Translations under genes and position numbers: made by a program
NCBI RefSeq assembly: GCF_007556585.1
Contig: NZ_VJNA01000007.1
Coordinates: 46,939-110,938, forward strand
Source: Tepidimonas aquatica
Lineage (GTDB): Bacteria > Pseudomonadota > Gammaproteobacteria > Burkholderiales > Burkholderiaceae_C
DNA length: 64,000 nucleotides
Direction of reading: 5' to 3'
Part shown: piece after piece, positions 1-11,438 of the stretch
Position numbering within the stretch: position 1 is the first letter of the stretch
How the letters are laid out: each line of letters begins with the position of its first letter
Notes under the pieces: model-generated
What the model was told of the DNA's origin: nothing
The model's input: only the letters and a program-made list of their open reading frames with translations
Databases searched by the model: none

Positions 1-213
1 CACGCCCAGCCCGGCGCGTTGGCGCACGATGGCCGGGATCTGGTAGCACAACGACTTGCCGCCCCCGGTGGGCATCAGCACCAGCGCGTCGCCACCGGCG
101 GCCACGTGGGCCACCACGTCGGCCTGCAACCCCCGGAAGTCCGCGTAGCCGAACACCTCGGCCAGCACGGCGCGGCCTGCCTGCAGCGCCTGTGCGGGCG
201 TGAGCGCGCTCAC
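1..213 (-). CDS. recQ: ATP-dependent DNA helicase RecQ, N-terminal part (cut by window edge)
   Basis: First 71 codons of a RecQ-family 3'-5' DNA helicase; the rest lies beyond the left edge. Walker A (motif I) is visible at about residues 47-54 as MPTGGGKSLCYQIPA, the form typical of RecQ, preceded by the motif 0 region FGYADFRGLQ with its conserved glutamine. The start is taken as GTG at 213 because it overlaps the stop of the upstream rhodanese gene (GTGA), which implies translational coupling. RecQ acts in the cytoplasm in recombination and replication-fork repair. Only the N-terminus is visible, so completeness of the helicase and its HRDC domain cannot be judged. Confidence 0.85.
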   Translation of the reverse strand, partial: MSALTPAQALQAGRAVLAEVFGYADFRGLQADVVAHVAAGGDALVLMPTGGGKSLCYQIPAIVRQRAGLGV

Positions 214-620
214 ATCTGTTCCCAGGGCAGCCCCTCGAAGCGCCAGCCGTTGCGGCTGGAGCGGTGGAAGTGCTCGTCCAGCTCGCCCTCGAAGCCGTGC
301 ACCACGTGCGCCACGTCGGTGAACCCGGCGGCCTCCAGCGCCGCGCCGGCGTCCAGCGTGCGCTTGCCGCTGCGGCAGATCAGCAGCACCGGGCGGTCCA
401 GCCGGCCGGCCTCCTGCAGCACCTTGCGCGCAAAGCCCTGCGGATCCGGCCTCAGGTCGGGGTACTCGTACCACGGGATGTTGACCACGCCCGGCGGGCG
501 GCCGACGTAGAGCGACTCGATCTCCATGCGCACGTCGACGAACAGCGGCTGCTCGTCCGGCGGCAGCCCACGCTGCGCCTGCAGCCAGGCCCACGCCTCC
601 TTCGGCAACCAATGCCGCAT
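210..620 (-). CDS. Rhodanese-like sulfurtransferase domain protein
   Basis: A 136-residue single-domain rhodanese. The active-site loop CRSGKRT carries the catalytic cysteine at about residue 82, after the hydrophobic strand PVLLI, and GVVNIPWYEY is the usual middle block of the fold. The family moves sulfur through a cysteine persulfide; the physiological acceptor is unknown here. ATG at 620 is preferred to an in-frame TTG at 638 because the latter overlaps the hemB stop and adds only a basic extension. The gene sits 14 bases after hemB and its stop overlaps the recQ start, so the three are probably co-transcribed. Confidence 0.82.
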   Translation of the reverse strand: MRHWLPKEAWAWLQAQRGLPPDEQPLFVDVRMEIESLYVGRPPGVVNIPWYEYPDLRPDPQGFARKVLQEAGRLDRPVLLICRSGKRTLDAGAALEAAGFTDVAHVVHGFEGELDEHFHRSSRNGWRFEGLPWEQM

Positions 621-634
621 CGCGCGCCCCGCCC

Positions 635-3062
<2,428 letters not shown>

Positions 3063-3092
3063 CGGGCAACGGACGCTGGAGGAGCGCCCATC

Positions 3093-3323
3093 CTAACACG
3101 CACGGGGGCCAGCGCCCTCGGCCGCGCAGCGCGGGCAGAGGCAGGCGCGGCCGCGCGCCACCTCGGGCACGCGCGCCAGCAGATCCGGCGCGAAGGAGAC
3201 GCGCGTGCACCAGCACGGCGGCTGCGGCTGACCGCTGCGGTGCTGCGCCTGCATCGCGCAGGCGTTGTCGCCGCCACACAGCGGGCAGCGAGCCGGATCG
3301 ACGGTCGGCTCCTCGGCGGTCAT
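3093..3323 (-). CDS. Cysteine-rich CWC family small protein
   Basis: A 76-residue protein with nine cysteines in pairs (CPLCGGDNAC, CWC, CLCPRC), matching the Cys-rich CWC family. The pattern suggests a small zinc-binding protein, but no biochemical role is established. It lies 51 bases downstream of the malate synthase gene and 30 bases upstream of the diguanylate cyclase gene on the same strand, so it may be transcribed with either. ATG at 3323 is the only start that retains the first cysteine pair with a sensible length. Confidence 0.75.
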   Translation of the reverse strand: MTAEEPTVDPARCPLCGGDNACAMQAQHRSGQPQPPCWCTRVSFAPDLLARVPEVARGRACLCPRCAAEGAGPRAC

Positions 3324-3374
3324 CGGCGCCCCTCGTTCACCTCCGTGGCCGGCGCGTCGGGGGGCCCCCGGCGC

Positions 3375-5606
3375 TCAGCGCGCCGCCGCGGCGGCCTTGA
3401 CCTTCTGCCGCCAGGCGTGCAGCAGCGGCTCGGTGTAGCCGCTGGGCTGCTCCTTGCCCTTGAACACCAGGTCCAGCGCCGCTTGGAACGCCATGCTGGC
3501 CTCGAAGTTCGGCGCCATCGGGCGGTAGGCCGGGTCGCCGGCGTTTTGCTGGTCGACCTTGCGCGCCATGCGCTCGAAGGTAGCGCGCACCTGCTCAGGC
3601 GTCACCACGCCGTGGTGCAGCCAGTTGGCCACGTGCTGGCTGCTGATGCGCAGCGTGGCACGGTCCTCCATCAGGCCCACGTCGTTGATGTCGGGCACCT
3701 TGGAGCAGCCAATGCCCTGGTCCACCCAACGCACCACGTAGCCCAGGATGCCCTGGATGTTGTTGTCCAGCTCGGCTTGCTTGTCGGCCTCGCTCCAGTG
3801 GGGGGTGGACGCCACCGGCACGGTCAGCAAGCCGGTCAGCAGCGTGTCGCGCTCGGCGTCGGCGTCGATGCGCTCCAGCTCTTGCTGCACCGCCGCCACG
3901 TCCACCTGGTGGTAGTGCAGCGCGTGCAGCGTGGCCGCGGTGGGGCTGGGCACCCACGCGGTGTTGGCGCCGGCTTTGGGGTGGGCGATTTTTTGCTCCA
4001 GCATCGCGCGCATCAGGTCCGGCATCGCCCACATGCCCTTGCCAATCTGCGCGCGCCCGCGCAGCCCGCACTTGAGGCCCACCAGCACGTTGTTGCGCTC
4101 GTAGGCCTGGATCCAGGCGCTGGCCTTCATGTCGTTCTTGCGGATCATCGGGCCAGCCAGCATCGCGGTGTGGATTTCGTCGCCGGTGCGGTCCAGGAAC
4201 CCGGTGTTGATGAAGGCCACGCGGCTGGCGGCCGCGGCGATGCACGCCTTGAGGTTGACGCTGGTGCGGCGCTCCTCGTCCATGATGCCCAGTTTGACGG
4301 TGCTGTCCGGCAGGCCCAGCATCTGCTCGACGCGCGCAAACAACTCGGCCGCAAACGCCACCTCCTTGGGCCCGTGCATCTTCGGCTTGACGATGTAGAT
4401 GCTGCCGGCGCGGCTGTTGCGGATCGGCTCGCCGCTGGGCAGCTTGCCGTGACCCTGCAGGTCGTGCAGCGCGATGGTGGTGGTGATCACCGCGTCCATG
4501 ATGCCTTCGGGGATTTCGCGCACGGTGCCGTCGGCGTCGGTGTACAGGATCGCGGGGTTGGTCATCAGGTGGCCGACGTTGCGCACGAACAGCAGCGAAC
4601 GCCCGGGCAACACCACCTCGCCCTGCCCGTCGGGCGCGGTGTAGCGGCGGTCCCCGTGCAGGCCGCGCGTGAGCGTGCGGCCGCCTTTGTCAAAGCTCTC
4701 GGTCAACCAGCCTTGCATCATGCCCAGCCAGTTGCGGTAGCCCAGCACCTTGTCCTCGGCGTCCACCGCGGCCACCGAGTCCTCCAGGTCCAGGATCGTG
4801 GACAGCGCCGCCTCCACCACCACGTCGCACACACCGGCGCGGTCGGTCGCGCCAATGGGGTGGTTGCGGTCGATGCGGATGTCCAGGTGCAGCCCATGGT
4901 GGCGCAGCAAGACCGACGACGGGGCCGAGGGCGCGCCATGGTACCCCACGAACTGCGCCGGATCCTTGAGCCCGGTCACCGCGCCACCGGCCAGCGTCAC
5001 CTGCAGACCGCCATTCACCACCGCGTACGCCGTGGCGTCGGCATGCGAGCCCTGCGCCAGCGGGGCGGCCTGGTCCAGCACGCCGCGCGCGTAGGCAATC
5101 ACCTTGGCGCCGCGCTTGTCGTTGTAGCCGGGGCCTTTGGCGCAGCCGTCGTCCTCGGGGATCACGTCGGTGCCGTACAGGGCGTCGTACAGACTGCCCC
5201 AGCGTGCGTTGGCGGCGTTGAGCGCGTAGCGAGCGTTGAGGATCGGCACCACCAACTGCGGGCCGGCTTGCGTCGCCAGCTCGGCGTCGACGTTGGCGGT
5301 GGTCACGCGCACCTCGCCGGGCGGGGGCACCAGGTAGCCGATCGTCTCCAAAAATTGGCGGTAACCGGCCATGTCGCGGATCGGGCCCGGGTTGGCGCTG
5401 TGCCACTTGTCCAGCTCGGCCTGCAGGCGGTCGCGCTCGGCCAGCAGCGCGCGGTTTTTCGGCGCCAGGTCGGCCACGATGGCGTCAAACCCGCGCCAGA
5501 AGCGCTCGCTGTCGATGCCGGTGCCCGGCAACACCTGCTCTTCGATAAAACGGTACAAGACGTCGGCCACCTGCAGGCGGCCCTTGGTCACGCGGGGCGT
5601 AGACAT
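3375..5606 (-). CDS. glcB: Malate synthase G
   Basis: Malate synthase G (743 residues; the E. coli enzyme is about 720) condenses glyoxylate and acetyl-CoA to malate, completing the glyoxylate shunt and glycolate use. Family blocks are clear along the whole length: [12 protein letters not shown] in the first half of the barrel, the glyoxylate/metal region around [14 protein letters not shown], and the catalytic-base region [24 protein letters not shown] at 5606 is followed by the normal N-terminus. The gene is divergent from the LysR regulator at 5730; the 123-base gap must hold both promoters, and that regulator could control it, although nothing in the sequence proves this. Confidence 0.95.
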   Translation of the reverse strand: MSTPRVTKGRLQVADVLYRFIEEQVLPGTGIDSERFWRGFDAIVADLAPKNRALLAERDRLQAELDKWHSANPGPIRDMAGYRQFLETIGYLVPPPGEVRVTTANVDAELATQAGPQLVVPILNARYALNAANARWGSLYDALYGTDVIPEDDGCAKGPGYNDKRGAKVIAYARGVLDQAAPLAQGSHADATAYAVVNGGLQVTLAGGAVTGLKDPAQFVGYHGAPSAPSSVLLRHHGLHLDIRIDRNHPIGATDRAGVCDVVVEAALSTILDLEDSVAAVDAEDKVLGYRNWLGMMQGWLTESFDKGGRTLTRGLHGDRRYTAPDGQGEVVLPGRSLLFVRNVGHLMTNPAILYTDADGTVREIPEGIMDAVITTTIALHDLQGHGKLPSGEPIRNSRAGSIYIVKPKMHGPKEVAFAAELFARVEQMLGLPDSTVKLGIMDEERRTSVNLKACIAAAASRVAFINTGFLDRTGDEIHTAMLAGPMIRKNDMKASAWIQAYERNNVLVGLKCGLRGRAQIGKGMWAMPDLMRAMLEQKIAHPKAGANTAWVPSPTAATLHALHYHQVDVAAVQQELERIDADAERDTLLTGLLTVPVASTPHWSEADKQAELDNNIQGILGYVVRWVDQGIGCSKVPDINDVGLMEDRATLRISSQHVANWLHHGVVTPEQVRATFERMARKVDQQNAGDPAYRPMAPNFEASMAFQAALDLVFKGKEQPSGYTEPLLHAWRQKVKAAAAAR

Positions 5607-5729
5607 GGGTGCAATCTCCGTGATACAGGGCGGCGCAAGGCCGGATCAGGCGAACTTTAGCGCAAGCCAACATCACGATCGAGCCCCTATCAGGCCATAG
5701 ACTCATGACTTTTAGTTGCATAATTTGGC

Positions 5730-6662
5730 ATGGACAAGCTCAAGGCCATCGAAACCTTCGTCGCCGTGGCGCAGCGCGGCAGCCTGGCCGCCACCGCCCG
5801 CGCCGAAGGGGTGGTGCCGGCGGTCATCGGGCGACGGCTCGACGCGCTGGAGGAGCACCTGGGCGTCAAGCTGCTCGTGCGCACCACGCGGCGGCTGACG
5901 CTCACGCCGGAGGGCAGCGCCTTTTTGGAAGACTGCCAGCGCCTGCTGGCCGACCTGGCGCAGGCCGAAGCCAATGTCAGCGCCGGCGGCAGCCGGGTGC
6001 GCGGCCACCTGCGCGTAACCGCCCCGGCGGGCTTTGGGCGCCGCCGCGTCGCGCCGCTGGTGCCGCTCTTTCGGCAACAGTACCCGGAGGTCACCGTGTC
6101 GCTCAACCTCAGCGACCGCGTGGTGGACCTGGTGGCCGAGGGCTACGACTGTGCGGTACGGGTCGGCGACTTGCCCGACTCGTCACTGGTCAGCGTCAGA
6201 CTGGCCGACAACCGCCGCCTGGTCGTGGCGGCCCCCGACTACCTGCGCCGCCGCGGCACCCCGCAAACGCCGCACGACCTGCTGCAGCACGACTGCCTGC
6301 TGCTGTCGTCCGAGGCGTCGCAAACGCGCGGCTGGGCCTTCACCGTCCCGGACGAAGCCGGCCGCCGCAAGGTGATCCACATTCGCCCGCGCGGCCCGCT
6401 GGACTGCACCGACGGTCAGGTGTTGTACGAATGGTGCCTGGCCGGCCTGGGCCTGGCATGGCGCAGCACCTGGGAAGTGCAGGCCGACCTCGACGCCGGC
6501 CGCCTGGTCGCCGTGCTGGACGATTACGCCGCCCCCCCCAATGGCATCTACGCCGTCTTCCCCACCGCCCGCCACCTGCCGCGGCGCGTGCGGGCCTGGA
6601 TCGATTTTCTAAAGGACCACTATGGGCGGGCGGAGTTTTGGGGGGCCAACAAGTCCCTTTGA
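5730..6662 (+). CDS. LysR-family transcriptional regulator
   Basis: A 310-residue LysR-type regulator: N-terminal winged helix-turn-helix (MDKLKAIETFVAVAQRGSLA through about residue 60) and a periplasmic-binding-protein-like effector domain (about 90-300). It reads divergently from malate synthase G, the classical arrangement for a LysR regulator and its target, but the effector is unknown. The start ATG at 5730 fits the family; a Shine-Dalgarno sequence is weak. The stop lies just before the terminator of the tracrRNA gene, which faces it on the other strand. No U-run follows on this strand, so the LysR transcript may run into the CRISPR locus. Confidence 0.88.
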   Translation: MDKLKAIETFVAVAQRGSLAATARAEGVVPAVIGRRLDALEEHLGVKLLVRTTRRLTLTPEGSAFLEDCQRLLADLAQAEANVSAGGSRVRGHLRVTAPAGFGRRRVAPLVPLFRQQYPEVTVSLNLSDRVVDLVAEGYDCAVRVGDLPDSSLVSVRLADNRRLVVAAPDYLRRRGTPQTPHDLLQHDCLLLSSEASQTRGWAFTVPDEAGRRKVIHIRPRGPLDCTDGQVLYEWCLAGLGLAWRSTWEVQADLDAGRLVAVLDDYAAPPNGIYAVFPTARHLPRRVRAWIDFLKDHYGRAEFWGANKSL

Positions 6663-6677
6663 TTCCTGCTCCAAATG

Positions 6678-6705
6678 AAAAGCCCAGCAAGCAAGCTTGC
6701 TGGGC
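6678..6705 (-). terminator. Rho-independent terminator of tracrRNA
   Basis: Inverted repeat GCCCAGCAAG / CTTGCTGGGC (10 bp, 4-base loop) at 6682-6705 followed on the minus strand by TTTT (6681-6678). It ends the tracrRNA and probably also serves as the 3' hairpin bound by Cas9. On the plus strand no T-run follows, so it should not stop the LysR transcript efficiently. Confidence 0.9.
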
Positions 6706-6761
6706 GGATACAGGCTTTCGCCTTTATTGTAGCAACGGCTCTCACCCCGGATAGCTACAAT
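6678..6761 (-). ncRNA. tracrRNA of the type II-C CRISPR-Cas9 system
   Basis: Predicted tracrRNA of about 84 nt. Its 36-nt anti-repeat (6761 down to 6726) pairs with the CRISPR repeat read from the minus strand at 32 of 36 positions (two G-U); the only mismatches are at repeat positions 9, 10, 12 and 13, the same bulge region as in Neisseria meningitidis. The anti-repeat ends in CCGTTGCTACAATAA, as in Neisseria. It is followed by a short hairpin AGGC-GAAA-GCCT with a GNRA loop, a linker and a 10-bp terminator stem. The corresponding part of the Neisseria RNA is longer. Transcription is opposite to cas9. The RNA would pair with crRNA for Cas9 loading. Confidence 0.9.
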
Positions 6762-6767
6762 GGCCGC

Positions 6768-6797
6768 ATTATAAGGGAGATTCGTCGTGAGCCACAA
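6768..6797 (-). promoter_or_regulatory. Predicted sigma-70 promoter of tracrRNA, overlapping the cas9 start
   Basis: On the minus strand a perfect -10 hexamer TATAAT lies at 6773-6768, with TTGTGG at 6797-6792 as a possible -35 (18-bp spacer). Transcription would begin near 6761, the first base of the anti-repeat. The -35 lies inside codons 2-4 of cas9 and the -10 lies next to the cas9 ribosome binding site AGGGAG (6775-6780), so cas9 expression and tracrRNA synthesis share the same DNA. Confidence 0.75.
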
Positions 6798-9700
6798 CAA
6801 GACACCGGAAAGTCTGGTCTTCGGATTCGACATCGGCATCGCCTCGGTCGGCTGGTGCGTGCTATCCGACACTCGTATCGTCGATCTTGGCGTGCGCTGC
6901 TTCGACAAGGCCGAAACCGCCAAGGACGGCGAGCCGCTGAATTTAGCGCGGCGCATCGCGCGCTTGATGCGCCGCCGGCTGCGCCGCCGTGCCTGGCGGC
7001 TGGTGAAGCTCGCCCGCCTGCTCAAGCGCGAGGGCTTGATCGCCCACCTCGACGAGGTACGCAGCCCCGCGCCCGTCTCGCCCTGGCGGCTGCGTGTCGA
7101 AGGGCTGGATCGCCGTTTGACGAGCGAAGAATGGGCGCGGGTGCTCTACCACCTCTGTAAGCACCGCGGCTTTCATTGGCTAAGCCGTGCCGAAGAGAAG
7201 AAGGCCGAAGGCGACAAGAAGGAAGGCGGCAAGGTCAAAGAGGGGCTCGCCAACACCCAGCGCCGCATGAAGGAGAAAAACTATCGAACCGCCGCCGAGA
7301 TGGTGCTGGCCGAATTCCCGGACGCCTGGCGCAACAAGGCCGGCGCCTATGACAAGTCGCTCTCCCGCGCTCTATTGGCGGACGAACTGGCCCTGTTGTT
7401 CCAGCGCCAGCGCGAACTCGGCAACCCACATGCCGGTACGGCGTTGGAGGCGAAGATTCTCGGCACGGGCAACAGGAAGAGCGGCATCTTCTGGGAGCAA
7501 AAGCCGCCGCTGTCGGGCGAGGCGCTGCTCAAGATGCTGGGCCGCTGCACCCTCGAGAGAACGGGCGGGCCTGATGGCAAGGGCGAATACCGCGCGCCGA
7601 AGGCGAGCTTTACCGCCGAGCGCCACGTGTGGCTGACGCGCCTCAACAACCTGCGCCTCGTCGTCGATGGCGTCACCCGGCCGCTCACCGAGGCCGAACG
7701 GCAGATCATTTTGCCGCTACCTTACCGGCAAGCGGGCGACTTCAAGTACGAACACGTGCGCAAGGCGCTCACCAAGGCGGGGCTTGGCGATTTCACCTTC
7801 GCTGGCGTCAATGAGGACAAGGAAAAAGACGTGCTCGTCAAACTGCCCGCATGGCAGACGCTGCGTAAGGCGATGAAAGACAAGGGGCTCGAAACCGAGT
7901 GGGAGGGCCTGGCCGGGCGTGCCATTGGTGGCGACCCGGCGATGCTCGATGCCATCGCCTGGGTGCTCTCCGTCTTCAAGGACGGCGCCGAGGTCGAGGC
8001 CGAGCTCGCCAAGCTGAACCTACCGGGCGGCGAGAAGATGATCGAGGCGCTCTCGGAGGTGAGTTTCGACAAGTTCCACAACCTCTCGCTCAAGGCACTC
8101 CGAAAGATCGTGCCGCACATGGAGGGCGGCCTGCGCTACGACGAGGCCTGCCAGGCGGCCGGCTACCACCACAGCCAGCCGCAGGCTGGCGAGGGGAAAA
8201 AATCGCGCTTCCTGCCGCCGCTCTATTCCGGCCGCGACAAGGATGGCCGGATGATCTTCAATGACCGCTTGGACGTGCCGCGTAATCCCGTCGTGCTGCG
8301 CGCACTCAACCAGGCGCGCAAGGTGATGAATGCCTTGATCCGGGAATACGGCTCGCCTGCGGCCGTGCACATCGAGATGGCGCGCGACCTCTCACGGCCC
8401 TTTGACGAGCGCAACAAGATCCGAAAGGCGCAGGAGGAATACCGCGAGAAGAACGAAAAAGACAAAGCCGCCTTCGCCGCCGAATACGGCATCGCCGCGA
8501 AAAGCCGCGAGTTCGAGAAGTTCCAACTCTACCGCGAGCAGCAGGGCAAATGCGCCTACTCGCTCAAGCCGCTCGATCTGCACCGCGTGATCTTCGAGCC
8601 CGGTTATGCCGAGGTGGACCATGTCCTGCCCTATTCGCGCAGCTTCGACGACGGCAAGAACAACAAGGTGCTCTCGCTCACCGAGGAAAACCGTAACAAG
8701 GGCAACCGCACGCCCTACGAATACCTGATGGCGATCGACCCCTCGGGCGAGCGTTGGCGCGAGTTCGCCGCCTTTGTCGAAGCGAACAAGAACTACCGCC
8801 TCGCCAAACGCCAGCGTCTGTTGCGCAAGGATTTCACGGGCAAGGCCGCCGAGGAGTTCCGCGAGCGCAACCTGAACGACACGCGCTATATCTGCCGCTT
8901 CTTCAAGAACTGGGTCGAAAATCATCTTCAGCTCGCCGAAAAGGTCGAGGCCGACGGCACGGTGTTGCCCGTTGCCAAGCGCTGCGTGGTGTTGAACGGC
9001 CAGACCACCGCCTTCCTGCGCGCTCGCTGGGGCTTGCTGAAGATCCGCAGCGAGAGCGACCGCCACCATGCCCTCGACGCCGCCGTCGTCGCCGCTTGCA
9101 GCCACAGCATGGTCAAGCGTCTCGCCGATTATTCGCGGCGCAGGGAACTCGAAAACCTGCGCGCCGGCTTCCCCGACCCCGAGACCGGCGAAATCCTCGA
9201 TCCGGCGATGTTCCAGCGCCTCGCCGAACATTTCCCCGAGCCTTGGCCGCATTTCCGCCAAGAGTTGCAGGCGCGCTTATTCGTGGACGACGCGGAGGAG
9301 CTACGCACTCGCCTGGAGGTGTTTGGCACCTATTCCAAGGAGGCGCTCGCCGCCGTGCGGCCGCTGTTCGTCTCGCGCGCGCCGCAGCGGCGAAATGGCG
9401 GCGCGGCGCATAAGGACACCATCTATGCTCAGCCTGAACGCTTGAAGGCCCAAGGCGGCGTGACACAGCGCGTGCCGCTGGCGAGCCTCAAGCTCGCCGA
9501 CCTCGACAAGCTGATCGACCCGCACCGCAACGAGAAGCTCTACGCCGCGATCCGCGCGCGGCTCGAAGCGCACGGCGGCAAGGGTGAGAAGGCCTTCCCG
9601 CCCGACAACCCGCTGCGCAAACCCGACCGTGACGGCAACCCGACCGGCCCGATCGTGCGCACCGTGACGCTGGTGATCGACAAGCTCTCGGGCATTCCCA

Positions 9701-10155
9701 TGCGCGGCGGCATCGCCAAGAACGACACCATGCTGCGCGTCGACGTCTTCCGCCACAAGAAGGACGGCAAATTCCATCTCGTGCCAATCTACGTGCATCA
9801 CGCGGCGATCTACCGGCGAACCGGCGAGCTGCCAAACCGGGCGATCGTCGCGTTCAAGGATGAGGAGGACTGGACGCTGATCGATGACCAGAATTTCGAC
9901 TTTCTGTTTTCTGCGCACCCCAATGATTTTTTACGTATCGCTTTGAAACAGGAAGTACTCTCAGGCTATTTCGCCAGCTGCGACCGTTCGACTGGAAATA
10001 TCGGCCTTTGGGCGCATGACCGCAACTCCGGTGTCGGCAAGGATGGCTTCATCCGCACCGGCGTAAAAACCGCAACTGCTTTCGAGAAATTCCACGTCGA
10101 CGTCCTCGGCAACCTCTACCCCGCGCCGAAGGAGGTGCGCCGTGGTCTGGCGTAG
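6787..10155 (+). CDS. cas9: CRISPR-associated endonuclease Cas9, type II-C
   Basis: RNA-guided DNA endonuclease of 1,122 residues, some 40 longer than N. meningitidis Cas9. Domains in order: RuvC-I (FGFDIGIASVGW, D15), arginine-rich bridge helix (about 54-82), recognition lobe, RuvC-II (HIEMARDL, E530), HNH (EVDHVLPYSRS, D611/H612, with N635 in TEENRNKGN), RuvC-III (RHHALDAAVV, H761/D764) and a C-terminal PAM-interacting region (about 850-1122). All catalytic residues are present, so both strands should be cut. Start is GTG at 6787 with AGGGAG seven bases upstream. The stop lies 14 bases inside cas1. The PAM cannot be read from the sequence. Close kinship to Neisseria-type Cas9 is inferred from the motifs, repeat and tracrRNA. 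Confidence 0.97.
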   Translation: MSHNKTPESLVFGFDIGIASVGWCVLSDTRIVDLGVRCFDKAETAKDGEPLNLARRIARLMRRRLRRRAWRLVKLARLLKREGLIAHLDEVRSPAPVSPWRLRVEGLDRRLTSEEWARVLYHLCKHRGFHWLSRAEEKKAEGDKKEGGKVKEGLANTQRRMKEKNYRTAAEMVLAEFPDAWRNKAGAYDKSLSRALLADELALLFQRQRELGNPHAGTALEAKILGTGNRKSGIFWEQKPPLSGEALLKMLGRCTLERTGGPDGKGEYRAPKASFTAERHVWLTRLNNLRLVVDGVTRPLTEAERQIILPLPYRQAGDFKYEHVRKALTKAGLGDFTFAGVNEDKEKDVLVKLPAWQTLRKAMKDKGLETEWEGLAGRAIGGDPAMLDAIAWVLSVFKDGAEVEAELAKLNLPGGEKMIEALSEVSFDKFHNLSLKALRKIVPHMEGGLRYDEACQAAGYHHSQPQAGEGKKSRFLPPLYSGRDKDGRMIFNDRLDVPRNPVVLRALNQARKVMNALIREYGSPAAVHIEMARDLSRPFDERNKIRKAQEEYREKNEKDKAAFAAEYGIAAKSREFEKFQLYREQQGKCAYSLKPLDLHRVIFEPGYAEVDHVLPYSRSFDDGKNNKVLSLTEENRNKGNRTPYEYLMAIDPSGERWREFAAFVEANKNYRLAKRQRLLRKDFTGKAAEEFRERNLNDTRYICRFFKNWVENHLQLAEKVEADGTVLPVAKRCVVLNGQTTAFLRARWGLLKIRSESDRHHALDAAVVAACSHSMVKRLADYSRRRELENLRAGFPDPETGEILDPAMFQRLAEHFPEPWPHFRQELQARLFVDDAEELRTRLEVFGTYSKEALAAVRPLFVSRAPQRRNGGAAHKDTIYAQPERLKAQGGVTQRVPLASLKLADLDKLIDPHRNEKLYAAIRARLEAHGGKGEKAFPPDNPLRKPDRDGNPTGPIVRTVTLVIDKLSGIPMRGGIAKNDTMLRVDVFRHKKDGKFHLVPIYVHHAAIYRRTGELPNRAIVAFKDEEDWTLIDDQNFDFLFSAHPNDFLRIALKQEVLSGYFASCDRSTGNIGLWAHDRNSGVGKDGFIRTGVKTATAFEKFHVDVLGNLYPAPKEVRRGLA

Positions 10156-11044
10156 CGTGATGATCTCGCGTCCGGCGCGGCTGCGGCGGGCGCATTATTC
10201 GCTCGCCATCGAGCAGGAAGAAACCGCCTTCGTGCCCTTCGAGGACATCGCGGTGATCGTGCTCAATCACCGCGAGATCACGCTCACGCACCCGGTGTTG
10301 TCGGCTTGCGCCGAATACGGGATCGGCCTTTATGCGACCGGGCACAATCACCAACCCGCAGGCATCTTTTTGCCTTTTCTTTCGCACTCGCGCAGCACGC
10401 GCATGATGCGCAAACAATTGGGCATTTCAAAACCAACGGCCAAGCAAGCCTGGGCCGAGATCGTGCGGCGCAAAATCGAAAACCAAGCCGCCTGCCTGGC
10501 GCTGAGCGCTCGCGCAGGCGCGGAGCGCTTGGCTTCTCATGCCCGCCGCGTGCGCTCAGGCGACCCCGATAATCTGGAGGCGCAAGCCGCGGCGTTTTAT
10601 TTCGCCCAGCTATTTGGCAACGCTTTCAATCGCGCCGACGCGCATTGGACGAATGCCGCCCTCGATTATGGCTATGCCGTGTTGCGTGGCGCGATAACCC
10701 GCGGCTTGGTCGCGCACGGGCTGCACCCTAGCATCGGGCTGTTTCACGATAGCGAACAAAATGCCTTCAACCTGGCGGACGATTTGATCGAGCCGTTTCG
10801 GCCTCTTGTCGATCTGCATGTGGCGCAACACCCGGCGAGCACCACCGGAGATCTGACCCCAAGCGACAAAGAGGCCCTGGTGGCGCTGCTCAATGTGGAT
10901 GTCGACATGCCTCAAGGGCAAATGTCCGTGCTGTCTGCCATCGAATATGCGGTCGAGGGCTTGGTCCGGGTCTATGAGGGCAAAGCCAAAGGTCTGGATC
11001 TACCCCGGCTGCTCGGCTTACAGCGTCACCGGCTGGAATACTGA
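10142..11044 (+). CDS. cas1: CRISPR-associated integrase Cas1 (type II)
   Basis: Cas1 (300 residues) is the metal-dependent integrase that, with Cas2, inserts new spacers into the array. The start is GTG at 10142 because MVWRSVMI matches the family start MTWRSLLI of the Neisseria protein; it overlaps the end of cas9 by 14 bases. Likely metal ligands are E146 (NLEAQAAAFYF), H202 (GLFHDSEQNAFNLADD) and E217 (DLIEPFR). The stop overlaps the cas2 start (TGATG). No Csn2 or Cas4 gene is present, which defines subtype II-C. Confidence 0.95.
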   Translation: MVWRSVMISRPARLRRAHYSLAIEQEETAFVPFEDIAVIVLNHREITLTHPVLSACAEYGIGLYATGHNHQPAGIFLPFLSHSRSTRMMRKQLGISKPTAKQAWAEIVRRKIENQAACLALSARAGAERLASHARRVRSGDPDNLEAQAAAFYFAQLFGNAFNRADAHWTNAALDYGYAVLRGAITRGLVAHGLHPSIGLFHDSEQNAFNLADDLIEPFRPLVDLHVAQHPASTTGDLTPSDKEALVALLNVDVDMPQGQMSVLSAIEYAVEGLVRVYEGKAKGLDLPRLLGLQRHRLEY

Positions 11045-11376
11045 TGAGCGGCGAGACGAGGCGATACATGCGGCTGCTCGTCTTTTTCGACCTGCCCATG
11101 GTGACCAAGACCGAAAAGCGCGCCTACGTGCAGTTTCGTAGATTTTTGCTCAACGACGGCTACGACATGATCCAGTGGTCGGTGTATGGCAGGATACTGA
11201 ATGGCATTGATGCAGAGAGCAAACACCTGGCACGCCTGATACAAAATCTGCCATCGCGCGGCTCGGTCCGGTGCATGACAGTAACGGAACGACAGTACGC
11301 CGGCATACGCTTGCTTGTTGGCAAGCCAGTTTCTCAAGAAAAAAACGTTACTGCCTCTCAGCTACTCCTTTTTTAG
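11044..11376 (+). CDS. cas2: CRISPR-associated protein Cas2
   Basis: Cas2 (110 residues), the dimeric partner of Cas1 in spacer integration. The ferredoxin-like fold starts with MRLLVFFDLP, carrying the conserved aspartate D16, and has SVYGRILNG and VRCMTVTERQY as later family blocks. ATG at 11044 overlaps the cas1 stop by one base, so cas9, cas1 and cas2 form one operon. Sixty-two bases separate it from the first repeat of the array. Confidence 0.94.
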   Translation: MSGETRRYMRLLVFFDLPMVTKTEKRAYVQFRRFLLNDGYDMIQWSVYGRILNGIDAESKHLARLIQNLPSRGSVRCMTVTERQYAGIRLLVGKPVSQEKNVTASQLLLF

Positions 11377-11438
11377 AAAAATTGAACAACGGCGCAAACT
11401 GGCTAAGTCACGCCCTGACAACGAGTTACGTGACGGGT

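Noticed and set aside
6682..6705. The hairpin as terminator of the LysR gene
   Set aside because: On the plus strand the stem is followed by GGATACAGG and no T-run. The T-run is on the minus strand, where it ends tracrRNA.
6726..6761. A degenerate extra CRISPR repeat
   Set aside because: It resembles the repeat but differs exactly at positions that form the bulge in the crRNA-tracrRNA duplex and is followed by tracrRNA-type hairpins, so it is the anti-repeat.
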